DNA of 64,000 nt, taken from the NCBI RefSeq assembly GCF_002094305.1, contig NZ_LWTX01000004.1, positions 1-64,000 of the forward strand. The letters run 5' to 3'. The DNA is from Prescottella equi (GTDB lineage Bacteria > Actinomycetota > Actinomycetes > Mycobacteriales > Mycobacteriaceae). The position numbers and the translations under genes were made by a program. Each line of letters begins with the position of its first letter. The stretch's first letter is position 1. The notes below the pieces were generated by a model. The model had not been told where the DNA came from. It saw only the letters and a program-made list of their open reading frames with translations, and ran no database searches. Shown here in pieces: positions 17,425-26,504 of the stretch.

Positions 17425-17440
17425 ATACCCCAGGGGGTAT
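17425..17440. promoter_or_regulatory. CsoR/RicR-like operator palindrome
   Basis: ATACCCC-AG-GGGGTAT, with perfect 7-base arms, 41 bases upstream of the Cys-rich small protein. ATACCC/GGGTAT palindromes are typical of CsoR-family copper or persulfide repressors. No csoR gene is in the window. A TTGACG follows directly (17442-17447) and could be a -35 element. Confidence 0.6.
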
Positions 17441-17481
17441 TGTTGACGGCACGATCCGCAACATCCCCGAGGAGATTCATC

Positions 17482-17640
17482 GTGTGTTACCCCGTCACCT
17501 GCAAGACCTGCTCCAAGACCACGTGGGGCGGCTGCGGCCAGCACGTCGACAGCGTCATGCGGACGGTCCCGGCGAGTGAGCGTTGCACGTGCGAGAAGCC
17601 GGCCAAGTCGGGCTTCTTCGCATCGCTGTTCGGCCGCTGA
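17482..17640 (+). CDS. small Cys-rich protein (52 aa), possible metal or sulfur binder
   Basis: GTG 17482 with GAGGAG upstream opens a 52-residue frame: MCYPVTCKTCSKTTWGGCGQ and onward to FFASLFGR. Cys residues are at 2, 7, 10, 18, 35 and 37, with His21 between them, a pattern suited to a zinc or Cu(I) cluster or a small zinc ribbon. Similar short MCYPVTCK proteins occur in actinobacteria as hypothetical proteins, from memory. The CsoR-like palindrome upstream links it to copper or reactive sulfur. Its function is not established. Confidence 0.8.
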   Translation: MCYPVTCKTCSKTTWGGCGQHVDSVMRTVPASERCTCEKPAKSGFFASLFGR

Positions 17641-17682
17641 CCGGGCGCGTTTCGGCGGTGACGTCGTGCGCCCTGCCCGGTC
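17639..17682. terminator. possible hairpin between the Cys-rich gene and the ABC operon
   Basis: GACCGGGC (17639-17646) can pair with GCCCGGTC (17675-17682), with an alternative inner GGGCGC/GCGCCC pairing. It lies between two convergent stop codons; no T tract. Confidence 0.35.
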
Positions 17683-17695
17683 CGCGCGTTCGGCG

Positions 17696-19330
17696 TCACA
17701 CCGCGGCTGGTTGCCGGTCGGCGGAGCGGACGTCTCGACGCGACGGGTCGGGCAACGGCACCGCGTCGATCAGTGCCCGGGTGTAGGGGTCGTGGGGTGT
17801 CGTGAACACGGTATCCACCGGTCCCGCCTCGATCACCGACCCGGACCGCAGGACCGCGACCCGATCGGCGACCTGGTGGACCACCGCCAAGTCGTGGCTG
17901 ACGAACAGGCATGCGAACCCCAGGTCCTGCTGGATCGCGGTGAACAATTCGAGCACCTCGGCCTGCACGGACACGTCGAGAGCGCTCGTCGGTTCGTCCG
18001 CGATGAGCAGCTTCGGCCGAAGCGCGAGAGCGCGGGCCAGCGCGATCCGCTGGCGCTGTCCACCCGAGAGTTGGTGCGGGAGGCGGTCGGCGAAGGCGGC
18101 GGGCAACCGGACGGCGTCGAGGAGTTCGAGCACGCGACGGCGGCGGTCGGCCGCGGAGCCGACGCCGTGCACGTCGAGCGGCTCGCGAACACTTGCGCCG
18201 ATCGTCAGCCGGGGATCGAGGGAGGTCGCGGGATCCTGCTGGACGAACGCCACGTCGCGCCGCAGTTCGCGGAGATGCCGGGCGGTGATCTCGCCGAGAT
18301 CGAGCCCTTCGACCAGCACCCGGCCCCCGGTGAGCGGTACGAGTCCCACCGCGGCCCGCCCGAGGGTGGTCTTGCCGGAACCTGATTCCCCCACGAGCCC
18401 GAGAACTTCGCCGCGGCGGACCGTGAGGCTCACCTGGTCGACGGCACGGAAGGCGGGACTTCCGTGCCGTGCCGGGTACGTGACCGTGGCCGCGTCGAAC
18501 TCGAGCACGACATCGGCACCGGACGTCGGAGGCGGCGTCACGGCCGCCTCCTCGGGTAGTCGCGGAACCGCCGCCAGCAGGGATCGGGTGTACGGGTGTG
18601 TCGGGGCGTCGAACACCGCGTGCACACTGCCCGTTTCGACGACCCGGCCGGCGCGCATGACGACGACACGGTCGGCGTGCTGCGCCACGACACCCATGTT
18701 GTGAGTGATGAGCAGGATGCCCATGCCGGTTCGGGTGCGCAGGCGGTCGAGCAGCGCCAGGATCTCGGCCTGGACCGTCACGTCGAGGGCTGTGGTGGGC
18801 TCGTCGGCGACGAGCAGATCGGGTTCGCCCGCCAGGGCGAGCGCGATCGCGACCCGTTGCTTCTGCCCCCCGGACAGTTGGTGCGGGTAGTAGTCCACGC
18901 GTCGCTCGGGGTCGGGGATCTCCACCTGCCGGAGCAGGTCCACTGCCGCCGCTCGGGCGCCTGCCCTCGATGTCTTCCGGTGTGCGCGGATCGCCTCCCG
19001 TAGCTGCCAGCCGACGCGGCGTACGGGGTTCAGCGCGCTCTGCGGCTCCTGGAAGATCAGCGACACCGTGTTGCCGCGCACGCGGGCGAAGTCGGCGTCG
19101 GGGACACCGATCATTTCAGCGCCGTCGAGGACGATCGACCCTCGGGGAGTCGCGCCGTCGGGCAGAAGACCGAGGATCGCGCGGGCGGTCATGGACTTGC
19201 CGGAGCCGGATTCGCCGACCAGGGCCACGATCTCGCCGCGGTCGACGTCGAGGGAGGCGGAATCGACGGCGGGTCGTGCCGCCCCGAAGGCGATCGTCAG
19301 GTCGCGGATGTCGAGTAGTCGAGTGGTCAC
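17696..19330 (-). CDS. ABC transporter ATP-binding protein, two fused ATPases (DppD-DppF type)
   Basis: The 544-residue protein holds two complete ATPase domains. The first has Walker A GESGSGKS near residue 38 and signature [10 protein letters not shown]; the second has GESGSGKTT near 315 and [12 protein letters not shown]. Each also has an oligopeptide-type C-terminal extension ([26 protein letters not shown]). Such fusions energise peptide/opine/nickel-type importers. It is the last gene of the importer operon, 21 bases after the DppC-like permease. The gene context (sulfatase, TauD enzymes) suggests organosulfur rather than peptide uptake. Confidence 0.92.
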   Translation of the reverse strand: MTTRLLDIRDLTIAFGAARPAVDSASLDVDRGEIVALVGESGSGKSMTARAILGLLPDGATPRGSIVLDGAEMIGVPDADFARVRGNTVSLIFQEPQSALNPVRRVGWQLREAIRAHRKTSRAGARAAAVDLLRQVEIPDPERRVDYYPHQLSGGQKQRVAIALALAGEPDLLVADEPTTALDVTVQAEILALLDRLRTRTGMGILLITHNMGVVAQHADRVVVMRAGRVVETGSVHAVFDAPTHPYTRSLLAAVPRLPEEAAVTPPPTSGADVVLEFDAATVTYPARHGSPAFRAVDQVSLTVRRGEVLGLVGESGSGKTTLGRAAVGLVPLTGGRVLVEGLDLGEITARHLRELRRDVAFVQQDPATSLDPRLTIGASVREPLDVHGVGSAADRRRRVLELLDAVRLPAAFADRLPHQLSGGQRQRIALARALALRPKLLIADEPTSALDVSVQAEVLELFTAIQQDLGFACLFVSHDLAVVHQVADRVAVLRSGSVIEAGPVDTVFTTPHDPYTRALIDAVPLPDPSRRDVRSADRQPAAV

Positions 19331-19351
19331 GAGAGTCCTTGGAATGGTGGT

Positions 19352-20218
19352 TCACCGCAGCCGTGACCGGGCGGCGAGGGCTTGCGAGATCAGGAGCAGT
19401 CCTAGTACCAGGACGACGACGACCGCGAGGGGGCCGACGACGAAGAACGGTGAGTGGTACGCATTCTGCGTCCCCTCCTTGATGAGGGAACCGAGCGACG
19501 GGGCCGGCGGAGTGATGCCGAGGCCGAGGAAGCTCATGGCTCCCTCGATGAACACCCCCACCGACATCGCCAGCGCGAGTTGCACTGTCAGTGGTTCGAG
19601 GCAGTTGGGCAGGACGTGTCGGCGCAGGATCCATCCCTCCTCGGCTCCGAGCGTTCTCGCGGCTTCGACGTAGGGCGCCTGCCGTACCGTGAGCACCGAC
19701 GTCCGGGTCAGCCGACCGAACACCGGGATCTCCGCAAGCACGATCACCGTCGCGATCGTCCAGATGCCGGGACCGATGACCATCGTGAGCGCGATCGCGA
19801 GGACGATGGTCGGGAACGCGAGGATCAAGTCGAACGCGCGTTGGACAACGGTGTCGATCCGGCCGTCCCGGGTCGCGGCGAGGCCGAGCAGCGAACCGGT
19901 CACCGCTCCGGCCGGCACCGCCAGGAAGATCACTACGAGATCGATCCGGATGCCGTAGAGGGTCCGGGACAGGATGTCGCGCCCGACGGAGTCGGTGCCG
20001 AGGAGATGCTCACCGCTCGGTCCGAGCAGCGCCGCGCCGGCGGTCTGTTCGTCGGGTGCGTACGGTGCGAGCCAGGGCGCAGCGAGGCCGGCGAGCGCAA
20101 CGATGGTCACCAGGACCACACCGGCCGACCCGCGACCCGTGCGCAACGCGGCCCAGCGACTGCGCCGATCGGTGGTGACGGCGGTCTCGTCCGGTGCGGC
20201 GTCCACAATTGCGCTCAT
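19352..20218 (-). CDS. ABC transporter permease, DppC type
   Basis: The 288-residue protein has an N-terminal helix followed by a binding-protein-dependent permease domain with about five further helices. The EAA-like loop EAARTLGAEEGWILRRHVLPN contacts the ATPase. Its start overlaps the stop of the DppB-like gene by four bases. It forms the permease heterodimer with that protein in the cytoplasmic membrane. Confidence 0.92.
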   Translation of the reverse strand: MSAIVDAAPDETAVTTDRRSRWAALRTGRGSAGVVLVTIVALAGLAAPWLAPYAPDEQTAGAALLGPSGEHLLGTDSVGRDILSRTLYGIRIDLVVIFLAVPAGAVTGSLLGLAATRDGRIDTVVQRAFDLILAFPTIVLAIALTMVIGPGIWTIATVIVLAEIPVFGRLTRTSVLTVRQAPYVEAARTLGAEEGWILRRHVLPNCLEPLTVQLALAMSVGVFIEGAMSFLGLGITPPAPSLGSLIKEGTQNAYHSPFFVVGPLAVVVVLVLGLLLISQALAARSRLR

Positions 20219-21174
20219 GCGTGACCACCCAGCCGGATGCGCGGATCGAGCCAGGCGTTGACGAGATCGGTGATCAATTGGACGGCGACGAACAACCCGA
20301 CGGAGAACAGCAGCATCACCTGCACCACCGGGTAGTCACGGCTCGAGATGGCCCGCTCGATCAGGTGCCCGAGTCCGGGCCAAGCGAAGATCGCCTCGAC
20401 GAGAACGGTTCCGCCGAGCAGATGCCCGACCTGCATGCCCAGTACCGTGACCGTCGACGGCAGCGCATTGGGCAGGGCCTGGGTCAGCACGATGCGCCGG
20501 CGTGAGATCCCGAGCGCGCGGGCCGTGGTGACGTACGGTTCGGCGAGTTGGCTGCGCAGCGATTCGGTGAGGAACCGGGTGAGCGCTGCTGCGATCGGCA
20601 GAGCCAGGCACACGGCGGGGAGGATCAGGTACTGCACGGAGATTCCGGGGTCGTCGAGAAAGCCGCTCCTCGGCACACCTCCCGCGGGCAACACCGCCCA
20701 CACCACACCGAACAGCACCACCAAAATCGTGCCGGTGACGAAATTGGGGATCGCGACGGCCACGGTGCCGAACCCGGTGACGACGCTGTTGAGCCAGCGC
20801 CGGTCGACGATCACCGAGACCGTGCTCATGGTGAAGGCGATGACGACGGCGAGCAGCAGCGCCGCCGCCGCGAGGACGACGGTGTTGCCGAGCGCGTCGA
20901 GCAGCAGGGAGCCGATGTCGCCACCGAGAATCAGCGAATGCCCGAGATCGAAGGAAGCGACACCACCGAGCCATGAGAAGTACTGGCCGACTTGGGAGCC
21001 GGTCAGACCGAGGTCGTCACGGATCGACTCGAGTGCTTTGGGAGAGGAGTCGGGGCCGGCGAGGATCTGGGCCGGGTCGCCCGGTACCAGCCGCAGCAGG
21101 GTGAAGATCACGACCGAACCGATGGCGAGCACGATCAACGCGGACGGGATCCGACGGAGGCTGTAGCGCAGCAT
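20215..21174 (-). CDS. ABC transporter permease, DppB type
   Basis: The 319-residue protein has six predicted helices, the DppB/OppB N-terminus (LRYSLRRIPSALIVLAIGSVVIFTLLRLVPGDPA) and the coupling loop TTARALGISRRRIVLTQALPN. It begins six bases after the substrate-binding protein stop and is translationally coupled to the DppC-like gene. Confidence 0.92.
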   Translation of the reverse strand: MLRYSLRRIPSALIVLAIGSVVIFTLLRLVPGDPAQILAGPDSSPKALESIRDDLGLTGSQVGQYFSWLGGVASFDLGHSLILGGDIGSLLLDALGNTVVLAAAALLLAVVIAFTMSTVSVIVDRRWLNSVVTGFGTVAVAIPNFVTGTILVVLFGVVWAVLPAGGVPRSGFLDDPGISVQYLILPAVCLALPIAAALTRFLTESLRSQLAEPYVTTARALGISRRRIVLTQALPNALPSTVTVLGMQVGHLLGGTVLVEAIFAWPGLGHLIERAISSRDYPVVQVMLLFSVGLFVAVQLITDLVNAWLDPRIRLGGHA

Positions 21175-21180
21175 CGTCGG

Positions 21181-22755
21181 TCACCCACCCAGGTAGGCGT
21201 CGCTCAGGTCGAGCTCGCCCTTCTTGGTCCAGCCCACGCCCTGGAGGGCGGCGGACGCGGCCAGCTCGTTCTCGTGGTTGAACAGGCCGATCACGAAGGC
21301 GTTGTCGAGTAGCTCGGTGTTCAGTGCGCGGTACGCGTCCTCGGCGTCAGTACTGCTCGGATCGGTGATCCCCCAGACTTTTTCGACGGCGGCCTGGTAT
21401 CCGGGGTCGATGAAGTTCGACGTGTTCTTGTTCGCGTTGTAGACGTAGGCGCTGGTGGGCAGGGTTGCCGGTGTGTACTGCGCGAAGGTGTGTTCGGTGA
21501 TCCACAGGCCGCCGTAGGTGCCCGCGATCAGGTTCTTGAGCGTGGTGGCCTGATCCTGGGGCTGGAGGGTGGTCTCGATCCCGACCGCGGCGAGGTCGGC
21601 CTGCACGATCTGCGCGACCGCCTCGGATTCGGTGGATCCCGCCGTGTAGGCGACGGGGATGACCGGCACGCTGCCGACCTCGCCGACCAGTGCCTTGGCC
21701 TTCTCGGTGTCGTGGTCGTACGTGCCGTTCAGGTCCGCGTCGAATGCGGGCGAATACTGCGGCCACGGCAGGTTGGCGAGATCCCCGTGCCCCTGGTAGA
21801 CGTCGGCGACGATCCGGTCTCGATCCACCGCGTGGGCGATCGCCTGGCGAAGCCGGATGTCGCCGAGTCCCGGCGCCTGCACATTGGCGCCGATGTAGGC
21901 GGTGCGCTGCACACCGGTCTGGTCGACCACCCGGAAACCGGGATCGGCGCCCAGTTGGTCGGCGTCGCGGGGCGCGACGTTGAGCAGCAGGTCGAGTTGG
22001 CCGGAGCGCAGCTGCGACACCCGCGTCTGGGCGTCGGGGACGATGACGTACTCCACCCCGTCGAGGTGCGGCGCGCCGTCCCAGTACTGTTCGTTGACGT
22101 CGAACGTGATCGACGCTCCCGGCTTCCAGGCGGCGAACCGGAACGCACCGGTCCCGTTGTACCCCTTGCCGGTATCGAGGTCGGGCAGTGTGTCGACGTC
22201 GATGATCGGCATGACGTCGAAGAGGTCGAGGAAGTTGCCGGCGGGCCTGGCAAGCGTGAGCGTGATCGCGTGCGGATCGCTGGTGTCGAAGCCCGTGACC
22301 AGGGCGGCTGTGCGGGCGAGCTGCCCGGATCGGGCCGGATCGGCGTACGTCCGGATGCTGGACTCGACGTCCGCCGAGGTGAACGGCTTGCCGTTGTGGA
22401 AGGTGACGTCGTCGCGCAACTCCAGGTGCACGGACAGCTTGTCCTCGGAGACCGTCCAGGACGTCGCCAGTTTCGGCTGCGGATCGAGGCTGTCGGCGGG
22501 GTAGCGGATGAGGGTGTCGTAGACCAGTCCGGTGATGGTGGCCTGCGCGGGGGCGCCCGAGTACAGCGACGCGGGGGTCAGATCACCACCGTCACCGATT
22601 CGAAGGATACCGCCCTCCGTGACCTCGGTACGGGTGTCGGCGCCGGCCTGGTCGACCGCGGAGTTGCACCCCGCGGCGCCGAGGACGCCGACGACGGACA
22701 GGACGAGGGCTCCCAGTAGGGAGCGACTCCGGGGGAGCGCGGGACGGCTGAACAC
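21181..22755 (-). CDS. ABC transporter substrate-binding lipoprotein, family 5 (DppA-like)
   Basis: The 524-residue protein has a lipoprotein signal ending in GAAGC and an SBP family 5 fold (LATSWTVSEDKLSVHLELRDDVTFHNGKPFTSADV shows the classic motif). It captures the substrate outside the membrane and delivers it to the permeases. GTG 22755 has AAAGGA upstream; the ATG at 22857 would put the start inside the conserved promoter block and lacks a ribosome binding site. The substrate is unknown; the shared promoter with the TauD operon points to a sulfur-containing compound. Confidence 0.9.
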   Translation of the reverse strand: MFSRPALPRSRSLLGALVLSVVGVLGAAGCNSAVDQAGADTRTEVTEGGILRIGDGGDLTPASLYSGAPAQATITGLVYDTLIRYPADSLDPQPKLATSWTVSEDKLSVHLELRDDVTFHNGKPFTSADVESSIRTYADPARSGQLARTAALVTGFDTSDPHAITLTLARPAGNFLDLFDVMPIIDVDTLPDLDTGKGYNGTGAFRFAAWKPGASITFDVNEQYWDGAPHLDGVEYVIVPDAQTRVSQLRSGQLDLLLNVAPRDADQLGADPGFRVVDQTGVQRTAYIGANVQAPGLGDIRLRQAIAHAVDRDRIVADVYQGHGDLANLPWPQYSPAFDADLNGTYDHDTEKAKALVGEVGSVPVIPVAYTAGSTESEAVAQIVQADLAAVGIETTLQPQDQATTLKNLIAGTYGGLWITEHTFAQYTPATLPTSAYVYNANKNTSNFIDPGYQAAVEKVWGITDPSSTDAEDAYRALNTELLDNAFVIGLFNHENELAASAALQGVGWTKKGELDLSDAYLGG

Positions 22756-22853
22756 AGGGGGTCCTTTCGGGGCCGTGTGGAGGTGAACTCGCAGGGGCGA
22801 GGTGGGGGCGTCGATCGGGATGTCGGCGCGCCTGGGCTGAAAAGCTCCGAGGA

Positions 22854-22918
22854 TCAAAGTAATTGGGAGGAATTAAATTGCGGAGGTATCGGATCCACGT
22901 GCGTCGAATCCTTTACAG
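22854..22918 (-). promoter_or_regulatory. conserved promoter block A of the ABC importer operon
   Basis: This block shares long identical runs with block B (27351-27416): TCAAAGTAATTG, ATTAA, GTGCGTC and TTTACAG on the plus strand, in the same order and spacing to within one base. Read in the direction of transcription it starts CTGTAAA, then GACGCAC, then an AT-rich stretch about 100 bases before the importer start. It probably contains the promoter and an activator site of a sulfur-limitation regulator. Confidence 0.65.
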
Positions 22919-22943
22919 GGCCGCTCACAGGACCGTCGCGCGG

Positions 22944-25274
22944 TCAGTGCGTGACGAGCTCCGCCGCGAGCCGCTGAGCGTCGGTGGGCCGGCCGCCGGC
23001 TGCTTCGGTCTCGAGAGTGACCTCGCCGATCCGACCGGTGTACCGGTACTCGTCGCCGCGGGCGTAGTCGGAGGTGACCGGCGTGCCCGGGTTCGCACCC
23101 ACCGTCAGCCGACCGGACCCGAACAGGGCCGTGCGTTCGACGCGACCCTCCCCGACGATCCGACCGTCGACGAGGATGCGACCGGTCCCGCCCCGCCCGA
23201 TGCCTCCGCCGTCATAGGCGAACAGGTACTCGAGCAGGTGTTCGCCGGCCGCGAGCGACTCGGTGGCGCGTACGTGCGTGGTGACCACACTGCACAGGTT
23301 GTGGGCGAACGTCACCACCCCTTCCCGGACGTAGAAGGACAGCCCGTTGAAGGAGTTGCCCAGGCTCACCAGAACGCCGTCGGACTCGGCACTGTCGGCC
23401 ACTACGGGCACGCTCAGCCGAAACGACGTGTTCGATGTGCTGGGGAATGCGGCGGTCGGTAGTCGCCGTGTGCCGGCCGGCACGGTGACCCGCCCGCCCA
23501 GGTCGGGGACGCGGCGCCCTGCGACGGCCGCGTCCATGCGTTCGATGCCTCGGTCGTCGAGCGGCAGCACCTGGTGTAGCCGTGCCTGCTCCAGGAACAG
23601 CTCTTGCAGCGCGGCCAGCCGTTCCGGGTACTCGGAGGCCAGATCGGTGGCCTGGGAGAAGTCACGGGTGATGTCGTACAGCTCCCACGTGTCCTGGTCG
23701 AACGGGATGGGGTCGGTTCGCGACAGGTCCCACGGAGAACGGTGCTTGGTGACCGCGGTCCAGCCGTCGTGGAAGATCCCGCGGTTGCCGAAGATCTCGA
23801 AGTACTGGGTGAGGTGCCGGTCCGGCGCGGCGCCGTCGCGCAGGGCGTACAGCATCGAGGTGCCCTCGATGGGGCGCTGGGCGATCCCGTCGACCCGGTC
23901 GGGATGCGGGATCCCGGCGGCCTCCAGAATGGTCGGTGCCACGTCGATGACGTGGTGCCATTGTGTGCGGACGCCACCTCGATCGGAGATCCCCTTGGGC
24001 CAGTGCACGACGAGCCCGTTGCGCGTTCCACCGAAGTGCGACGCGACCTGCTTCGTCCACTGGAAGGGGGTGTCCATCGCCAGGGCCCAACCGACGGGGT
24101 AGTTCACGTAGCTGGTCGGACCCCCGATCTCGTCGAGGCGATCCCGAATCTCGGCGGCGGTTTCCGGCAGTCCGTTGTAGGTCCGCGACTCGTTGAACGT
24201 GCCCGTCAGGCGTCCCTCGCAGGACGCGCCGTTGTCGCCCAGGATGTAGAAGACCACCGTGTTCTCGAGCTCCCCGGCGGCGCGGAGAAACTCGACCAGC
24301 CGACCGACCTGCTCGTCGGTGTGCTCGGCGAACGCCGCGTACATCTCCATGAGCCGTTCCGCGACGACGCGACCGTCGTCGTCGAGCTCGTCCCAGTGCG
24401 GGGCGCCGTCGGGCCAGGGCGACAGGAGCGTGCCGGGCGGGACGACGCCCAGCTCCTTCTGCCGCTCGAGGGTCTGCTCACGTTGCGCGTCCCAGCCGTG
24501 GCCGAACTTCCCGCGGTACCGGTCCCGCCACGAATCCGGAACCTGGAAGGGGGAGTGGGTGGCGCCGAAGGGCAGGTAGGCGAACCAGGGACGGTCCTTG
24601 TCCACGTCGCGCACCGATCGGATCCAGTCCCTGGTCTTGTCGACGAGGTCCTCGGAGAGGTGATAACCCTGCTCCGGCGTCGACGGCGGCTCCACCTGCG
24701 CGGTGCCGGAGTACAGGTTCGGGTGGAATTGATCGTCGGCCCCGCCGATGATCCCGTAGAAGGTGTCGAAGCCCTCCCGAGTCGGCCAGTGCGTGAACGG
24801 GCCGACGGGAGTGATCTCGTCCTGCGGGATCTGGTGCCACTTGCCGAACACGCCGGTCGCGTAGCCGTTCTCCCGCAGGGTCCGCGCCAGCGGAGCGGCG
24901 TCCAGCGGTCGGACACCCGTGTAGCCCGGTGCGCTGGAGGAGAAATCGGTGACGACTCCCATTCCCACGCTGTGGTGGTTTCGCCCCGTGAGCAGCGCCG
25001 CCCGCGTCGGTGAGCAGATCGCCGTGGTGTGGAAGCGGTTGAACCTCAGCCCGTCGGCCGCCAACTGCTCGGCCACCGGCATCGAGCACGGCCCGCCGAA
25101 GGCCGACGAGGCACCGAAGCCCATGTCGTCGAGCAGAATCACCAGCACGTTGGGTGCACCCTGGGGTGCGGTCACTCTCGGGGGCCCGGGGAAGGGCACC
25201 TGCTGATCGCGGACGTCGTGCGCGGCGTCGACGGTCTCCGGGGTGAGGTGAATCGGTAGCTGAGTGCGATCCAT
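22944..25274 (-). CDS. type I sulfatase (arylsulfatase AtsA-like)
   Basis: The 776-residue protein has the metal-binding start NVLVILLDDMGFG and the formylglycine signature CSPTRAALLTGR (C-x-P-T-R), whose Cys must be converted by a formylglycine-generating enzyme. GVFGKWHQIP is the next active-site motif. The length matches the long mycobacterial/pseudomonad arylsulfatases (about 780). It releases sulfate from sulfate esters and has no signal peptide, so it is probably cytoplasmic, consistent with an importer supplying substrate. ATG 25274 has GAGGAG upstream; the frame runs on to 26054 but overlaps the dioxygenase gene. Confidence 0.92.
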   Translation of the reverse strand: MDRTQLPIHLTPETVDAAHDVRDQQVPFPGPPRVTAPQGAPNVLVILLDDMGFGASSAFGGPCSMPVAEQLAADGLRFNRFHTTAICSPTRAALLTGRNHHSVGMGVVTDFSSSAPGYTGVRPLDAAPLARTLRENGYATGVFGKWHQIPQDEITPVGPFTHWPTREGFDTFYGIIGGADDQFHPNLYSGTAQVEPPSTPEQGYHLSEDLVDKTRDWIRSVRDVDKDRPWFAYLPFGATHSPFQVPDSWRDRYRGKFGHGWDAQREQTLERQKELGVVPPGTLLSPWPDGAPHWDELDDDGRVVAERLMEMYAAFAEHTDEQVGRLVEFLRAAGELENTVVFYILGDNGASCEGRLTGTFNESRTYNGLPETAAEIRDRLDEIGGPTSYVNYPVGWALAMDTPFQWTKQVASHFGGTRNGLVVHWPKGISDRGGVRTQWHHVIDVAPTILEAAGIPHPDRVDGIAQRPIEGTSMLYALRDGAAPDRHLTQYFEIFGNRGIFHDGWTAVTKHRSPWDLSRTDPIPFDQDTWELYDITRDFSQATDLASEYPERLAALQELFLEQARLHQVLPLDDRGIERMDAAVAGRRVPDLGGRVTVPAGTRRLPTAAFPSTSNTSFRLSVPVVADSAESDGVLVSLGNSFNGLSFYVREGVVTFAHNLCSVVTTHVRATESLAAGEHLLEYLFAYDGGGIGRGGTGRILVDGRIVGEGRVERTALFGSGRLTVGANPGTPVTSDYARGDEYRYTGRIGEVTLETEAAGGRPTDAQRLAAELVTH

Positions 25275-25495
25275 CGGGGCTCTCCTCTGTTCTGAACGAA
25301 CCGTCGCGCGCCGGTCCGAGAGGTCCGGGAATTCGCCCGGTAGGTGCTGAAGCTGCTGCCGCTGACGTCGAGCCGCCGCGGGTGACGACCGGTGGCGAAT
25401 CGGATTCGAGAAGTGCGCCGCGGTGCCGCAATTCTCCTCCGTCGCGAAGGCGCCGAAGGTGAATTGCGCTCGGTTCCTTCCCCGGTCCAGGTGGG

Positions 25496-26461
25496 TCAGG
25501 CGTCGAAGCCGGGGAAACGGTCGGGGGTGTCGACGACCGAGAAATGCGACGCGTCGCCGGTGAGGATGCGGCTGGCATCCCCGTCGACCGATACCGGGAC
25601 GTCGCCGGCCAGGGTCACCCGGTGCACGCTGCGCTTGTGGGTGCCGAAGTCCGCGATGCCGTAGTGCTGGGTCGCGCGGTTGTCCCAGATCACCAGATCG
25701 CCCGGCGCCCAGGCCCAGCGCAACGTGTTCTCGAGCCGAACGACGCGCTCCTGCAGGAGCTGGAACAGTGCAGCCGACTCGTTGGTCTTGAGTCCCACGA
25801 AGTTCTTGACGAAATGACCGAGGAGCAGCGACCGCTCGCCGGTTTCGGGATGCACGCGCACGACCGGGTGCTCGATCTCGAACTTCAGGCGCGTGAAGTT
25901 CTGCATCGTCTCGTGACGGTTGACCGCGATGCCCTTGCGGTCGGCGTGTACGCCTGCGTAGTCGTACTCGTTCGAGTGCACCGCCCACAGGCTGTCGACG
26001 AGGGCCTTCAGGGGGGCGGGAAGCTGCTCGTAAGCCGCGGTGGTCGAGGCCCACGTGGTGGCGCCACCGTAGGGCGGGATGTCGACCGCTCGCAGGATCG
26101 ATGCCTTCGGGATCCGGTCGACGAAGCTGACGTCGGTGTGCCAGCTGTTGGCGGCGCCCTCGATGACGAGCGTCCGGTTGTCCTCGGACGTCAGCGTCGG
26201 ATGGGTGGTGGTCTGCGAGCCGAGGGTGCCGGCGAACCGGTACTGGATGTCGTCGGTGACGTGGTGCTGGCCGCGGAAGACGACGACCTTGTTCGCGGCG
26301 AGGGCGTAGCGGATCGCGTACGCGGTCTCGGCGGGGATGTCCCCGGAGACGTGCACGCCCTCGATCAGGGCGCCGATGTTCTCGCCGAGTCGGGTGACGG
26401 TGATGCCGCCGGCGGCGTAGATGTCGTGCGCGGTGGACGGGCGGGTCTCGACGGTGGTCAC
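25496..26461 (-). CDS. TauD/TfdA family Fe(II)/2-oxoglutarate dioxygenase (alkylsulfatase AtsK-like)
   Basis: The 321-residue protein has the iron ligands WHTDVSFVD (HxD) and a distal His in HKRSVHRVTLAGDVP with the 2-oxoglutarate-binding Arg. Family members hydroxylate taurine, alkyl sulfonates or alkyl sulfate esters to release sulfite or sulfate. The length and N-terminal style (ITVTRLGENIGALIEGVHVSGD) resemble the alkylsulfatase AtsK group, although substrates cannot be fixed by sequence. It is 43 bases downstream of the second dioxygenase gene. Confidence 0.88.
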   Translation of the reverse strand: MTTVETRPSTAHDIYAAGGITVTRLGENIGALIEGVHVSGDIPAETAYAIRYALAANKVVVFRGQHHVTDDIQYRFAGTLGSQTTTHPTLTSEDNRTLVIEGAANSWHTDVSFVDRIPKASILRAVDIPPYGGATTWASTTAAYEQLPAPLKALVDSLWAVHSNEYDYAGVHADRKGIAVNRHETMQNFTRLKFEIEHPVVRVHPETGERSLLLGHFVKNFVGLKTNESAALFQLLQERVVRLENTLRWAWAPGDLVIWDNRATQHYGIADFGTHKRSVHRVTLAGDVPVSVDGDASRILTGDASHFSVVDTPDRFPGFDA

Positions 26462-26504
26462 GATTGCTCCTCTGCTGTGGGTGACGGGTACGGCCTGTGC
26501 TGTG

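Noticed and set aside
25275-26054. N-terminal extension of the sulfatase to a 1036-residue protein
   Set aside because: It would overlap the dioxygenase gene on the same strand and the added sequence is Arg/Pro-rich; ATG 25274 has a clear GAGGAG.
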